A stretch of 64,000 nt of DNA from Hyphomicrobiales bacterium (GTDB lineage: Bacteria; Pseudomonadota; Alphaproteobacteria; Rhizobiales; Rhizobiaceae), in assembly GCA_030456445.1 (NCBI GenBank), contig JAKDNM010000001.1, forward strand, positions 1-64,000. Direction: 5' to 3'. A model generated the notes under the pieces. It had not been told where the DNA came from, searched no databases, and worked only from the letters and a program-made list of their open reading frames with translations. Shown here one piece after another: positions 62,491-64,000 of the stretch; the first letter of the stretch is position 1, and every line of letters starts with the position of its first letter. The position numbers and the translations under genes were made by a program.

Positions 62491-63452
62491 CACACCTTCT
62501 CCGCATAAGCGCGACCAACTAGCCCGTTGGGCCGGAATATCAGGATCAGTATGAGGATGGAGAAGGCGATGATGTCCTTGTATTCGGTCCCGATGGCGTT
62601 GTTGGTCCACATGGGAATGTAGGTGCCCAAGACAACCTCGAGGATTCCAAGTAACACTCCGCCCAGCACTGCACCTTCGACGGAGCCGATACCTCCGAGC
62701 ACTGCTGCAGTGAACGCCTTGATACCGGGAATGAAGCCGGAAAACGGATCCATCCTTCCGAACTGCAGCGCGTAAAGCACCCCGGCTACGCCGCCGGCTA
62801 CACCGCCAATGAAGAAAGTGGTGGCAATGACTTTGTTGACGTTGATGCCCATTAACTGGCTCGTTTTCTGGTCGAGGGCCACGGCCCTCATAGCTTTGCC
62901 GAGCCGGGTGCGGTGCACCATGTAATAAAGCCCGGCCAGCAAGGTGACCGCCAGGACGATGATCGCAAGCGTCCGATTCGAAATGAACACGGTCTCGCTC
63001 AGGACGATCTGCCGATTGAAGAAAGGAAAGGACGGAAAAGGTCTGATGAACTGACCGAAGAGGCTTTCAACGAAACGAACACTGTCTTGCAGAAAAAGGC
63101 TGACGCCAATCGTAGTAATCAGCGGAACGAGCCGAGGAGCGTTACGTACCCGAAGCGGCCGATACGCCACGCGTTCGATTGCAACGGCCAGAAAGCCGGC
63201 GGCAAGGCCACCAACCGCAATGGCCACCACGAGCTGGATCAACGGATGCAGACCGGTTCCGGCCAGACCGTAGATAAGCACTTCGATAGCGACGATAGCG
63301 CCTACCATGAAGACTTCGGAATGAGCGAAGTTGATCAAGCCAAGCACGCCGTACACCATGGTGTAACCGAGAGCGATCGACGCATAGATCAGGCCGAGTA
63401 CAAGCCCGTCTATCAATGTCGTTGGTAATAGAAGCAGCATGTCCGTCAGCAT
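62490..63452 (-). CDS. livH: Branched-chain amino-acid-type ABC transporter permease
   Basis: The partner permease, 320 residues and about eight helices. The LivH pattern is clear: LIDGLVLGLIYASIALGYTM, VYGVLGLINFAHSEVFMVGA, RVAYRPLRVRNAPRLVPLIT, AVALDQKTSQLMGINVNKVI (ATPase-contact loop) and LGGIGSVEGAVLGGVLLGIL. It is upstream of livM and 100 bases downstream of the binding-protein gene. Confidence 0.95.
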   Translation of the reverse strand: MLTDMLLLLPTTLIDGLVLGLIYASIALGYTMVYGVLGLINFAHSEVFMVGAIVAIEVLIYGLAGTGLHPLIQLVVAIAVGGLAAGFLAVAIERVAYRPLRVRNAPRLVPLITTIGVSLFLQDSVRFVESLFGQFIRPFPSFPFFNRQIVLSETVFISNRTLAIIVLAVTLLAGLYYMVHRTRLGKAMRAVALDQKTSQLMGINVNKVIATTFFIGGVAGGVAGVLYALQFGRMDPFSGFIPGIKAFTAAVLGGIGSVEGAVLGGVLLGILEVVLGTYIPMWTNNAIGTEYKDIIAFSILILILIFRPNGLVGRAYAEKV

Positions 63453-63552
63453 GTCAGAATTCCAAGTCGTTAGCTGGGTGAGGTGATCGCACCAGAGCTT
63501 GCGCCCAATATGGCGACGGACGTCAGTCGTCCGCCGCCATGTTCAAAGGGTG

Positions 63553-64000
63553 TCAATCGAGCGGCGCCGCGACGAGTTCTATGCTGACCACCTTGTTGTT
63601 TGCTGGATCTGGCGCCACCGCCACCACCACATACTTAGCTTCCTTTATGTCGCCCTTGCCGTTGAACGCGATGTGCCCCGTGAGGCCATCGAAATCAACC
63701 TTGCGCACTTGTGCCGCGATGGCTTCGCGCGACGGAGCAATGACGCCTGCTTTCAACTCGGCTTCTAGGGCGGCAAGAATCGCGTGAGCAGCATCATAGC
63801 CATAGGCTGAAAAGCCTTCTGGTGCGCGGCCGAACTTTGCTTTGTACTTTGCCCCGAATTCGTTGCCAGTAGGGAGTTGCCCAAACGGAACACTGGTCGT
63901 GGTGAAGAAGATGTCGGTCATGTTGTCGGCGCCAGCGATCTTCTGCAAGTCGGAACTGTCTAGCCCATCGCCGCCAAGGAATTTGGCAGAGAGGCCCTTT
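63553..64000 (-). CDS. livK: Liv-type periplasmic binding protein, C-terminal part (runs off the window)
   Basis: The frame is open to the window edge and encodes the last about 148 residues of a type I periplasmic binding protein: SAKFLGGDGLDSSDLQKIAG, TDIFFTTTSVPFGQLPTGNE, YKAKFGRAPEGFSAYGYDAA and FDGLTGHIAFNGKGDIKEAK. These are standard for the C-terminal lobe of LivK/LivJ-like proteins. The start and signal peptide lie beyond 64000. It heads the liv operon and defines the ligand, which is inferred from the adjacent methylaspartate genes rather than from sequence. Confidence 0.93.
   Translation of the reverse strand, partial: KGLSAKFLGGDGLDSSDLQKIAGADNMTDIFFTTTSVPFGQLPTGNEFGAKYKAKFGRAPEGFSAYGYDAAHAILAALEAELKAGVIAPSREAIAAQVRKVDFDGLTGHIAFNGKGDIKEAKYVVVAVAPDPANNKVVSIELVAAPLD

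Overview
The window looks like an accessory or chromid-type region of an alphaproteobacterium of the order Rhizobiales (Rhizobium/Agrobacterium/Ochrobactrum-like). The evidence is the high-GC codon use, a CIRCE-controlled groESL beside small proteins of rhizobial type (DUF1488 and others), HWE histidine-kinase sequence, hydantoinase genes, many LysR/TetR regulators and Liv-type ABC transporters. No rRNA, tRNA, CRISPR array or replication origin was recognised. The species cannot be named from sequence alone.

Layout. 1-7.2 kb: a complete Tn3-family transposon (IRs 55-92 and 3822-3859, divergent tnpR/tnpA) that has cut off the 5' end of hyuA, followed by intact hyuB. 7.4-11.6 kb: five small, mostly overlapping genes on the minus strand, divergent from groES-groEL, then a 54-residue protein. 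11.7-14.3 kb: a decayed HWE kinase/response-regulator pair ahead of a type II NADH dehydrogenase. 14.4-18.5 kb: an Rrf2/NsrR-like regulator divergent from a five-gene heme-copper oxidoreductase operon (CuA subunit, subunit I, SCO, membrane protein, cytochrome c). Subunit I has Asn where oxygen reductases carry the cross-linked Tyr, so an alternative NO reductase is a serious possibility. 18.6-34.9 kb: a patchwork of single genes and gene remnants: a broken AbiEi-type antitoxin, a DD-carboxypeptidase, catB, a RibD/DHFR-like reductase, a GST, a sorbosone-dehydrogenase-like protein, a subclass B3 metallo-beta-lactamase divergent from ampR, amidase, MFS transporter, and fragments of gabD, an SRPBCC gene, IS5 and IS6. 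35-52.6 kb: regulator/transporter pairs (three TetR genes, each beside clear palindromes), an intact IS3 element with a 4-bp target duplication, a RES/Xre toxin-antitoxin pair, LysR and SDR genes, and an IS481-like element that truncates a LysE gene. A 76-bp inverted repeat (35046-35121 and 39916-39991) brackets part of this region.

52.7-64 kb is the most coherent metabolic locus: class I fumarase, CaiB-type CoA-transferase, methylaspartate ammonia-lyase and amidase in one overlapping minus-strand operon, a divergent LysR gene, and then a Liv-type ABC transporter (livF-G-M-H and the start of the binding protein). Together they suggest uptake and breakdown of a 3-methylaspartate-like compound through mesaconate and citramalate, with class I fumarase acting as mesaconase and the CoA-transferase activating the C5 acid. 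The lyase that would finish the path is not in the window.

Overall the window shows frequent insertion and deletion (at least three intact mobile elements and about ten gene remnants) around a few intact, locally regulated functional units: heat shock, NO/O2 respiration, beta-lactam and phenicol resistance, efflux, toxin-antitoxin and methylaspartate use.
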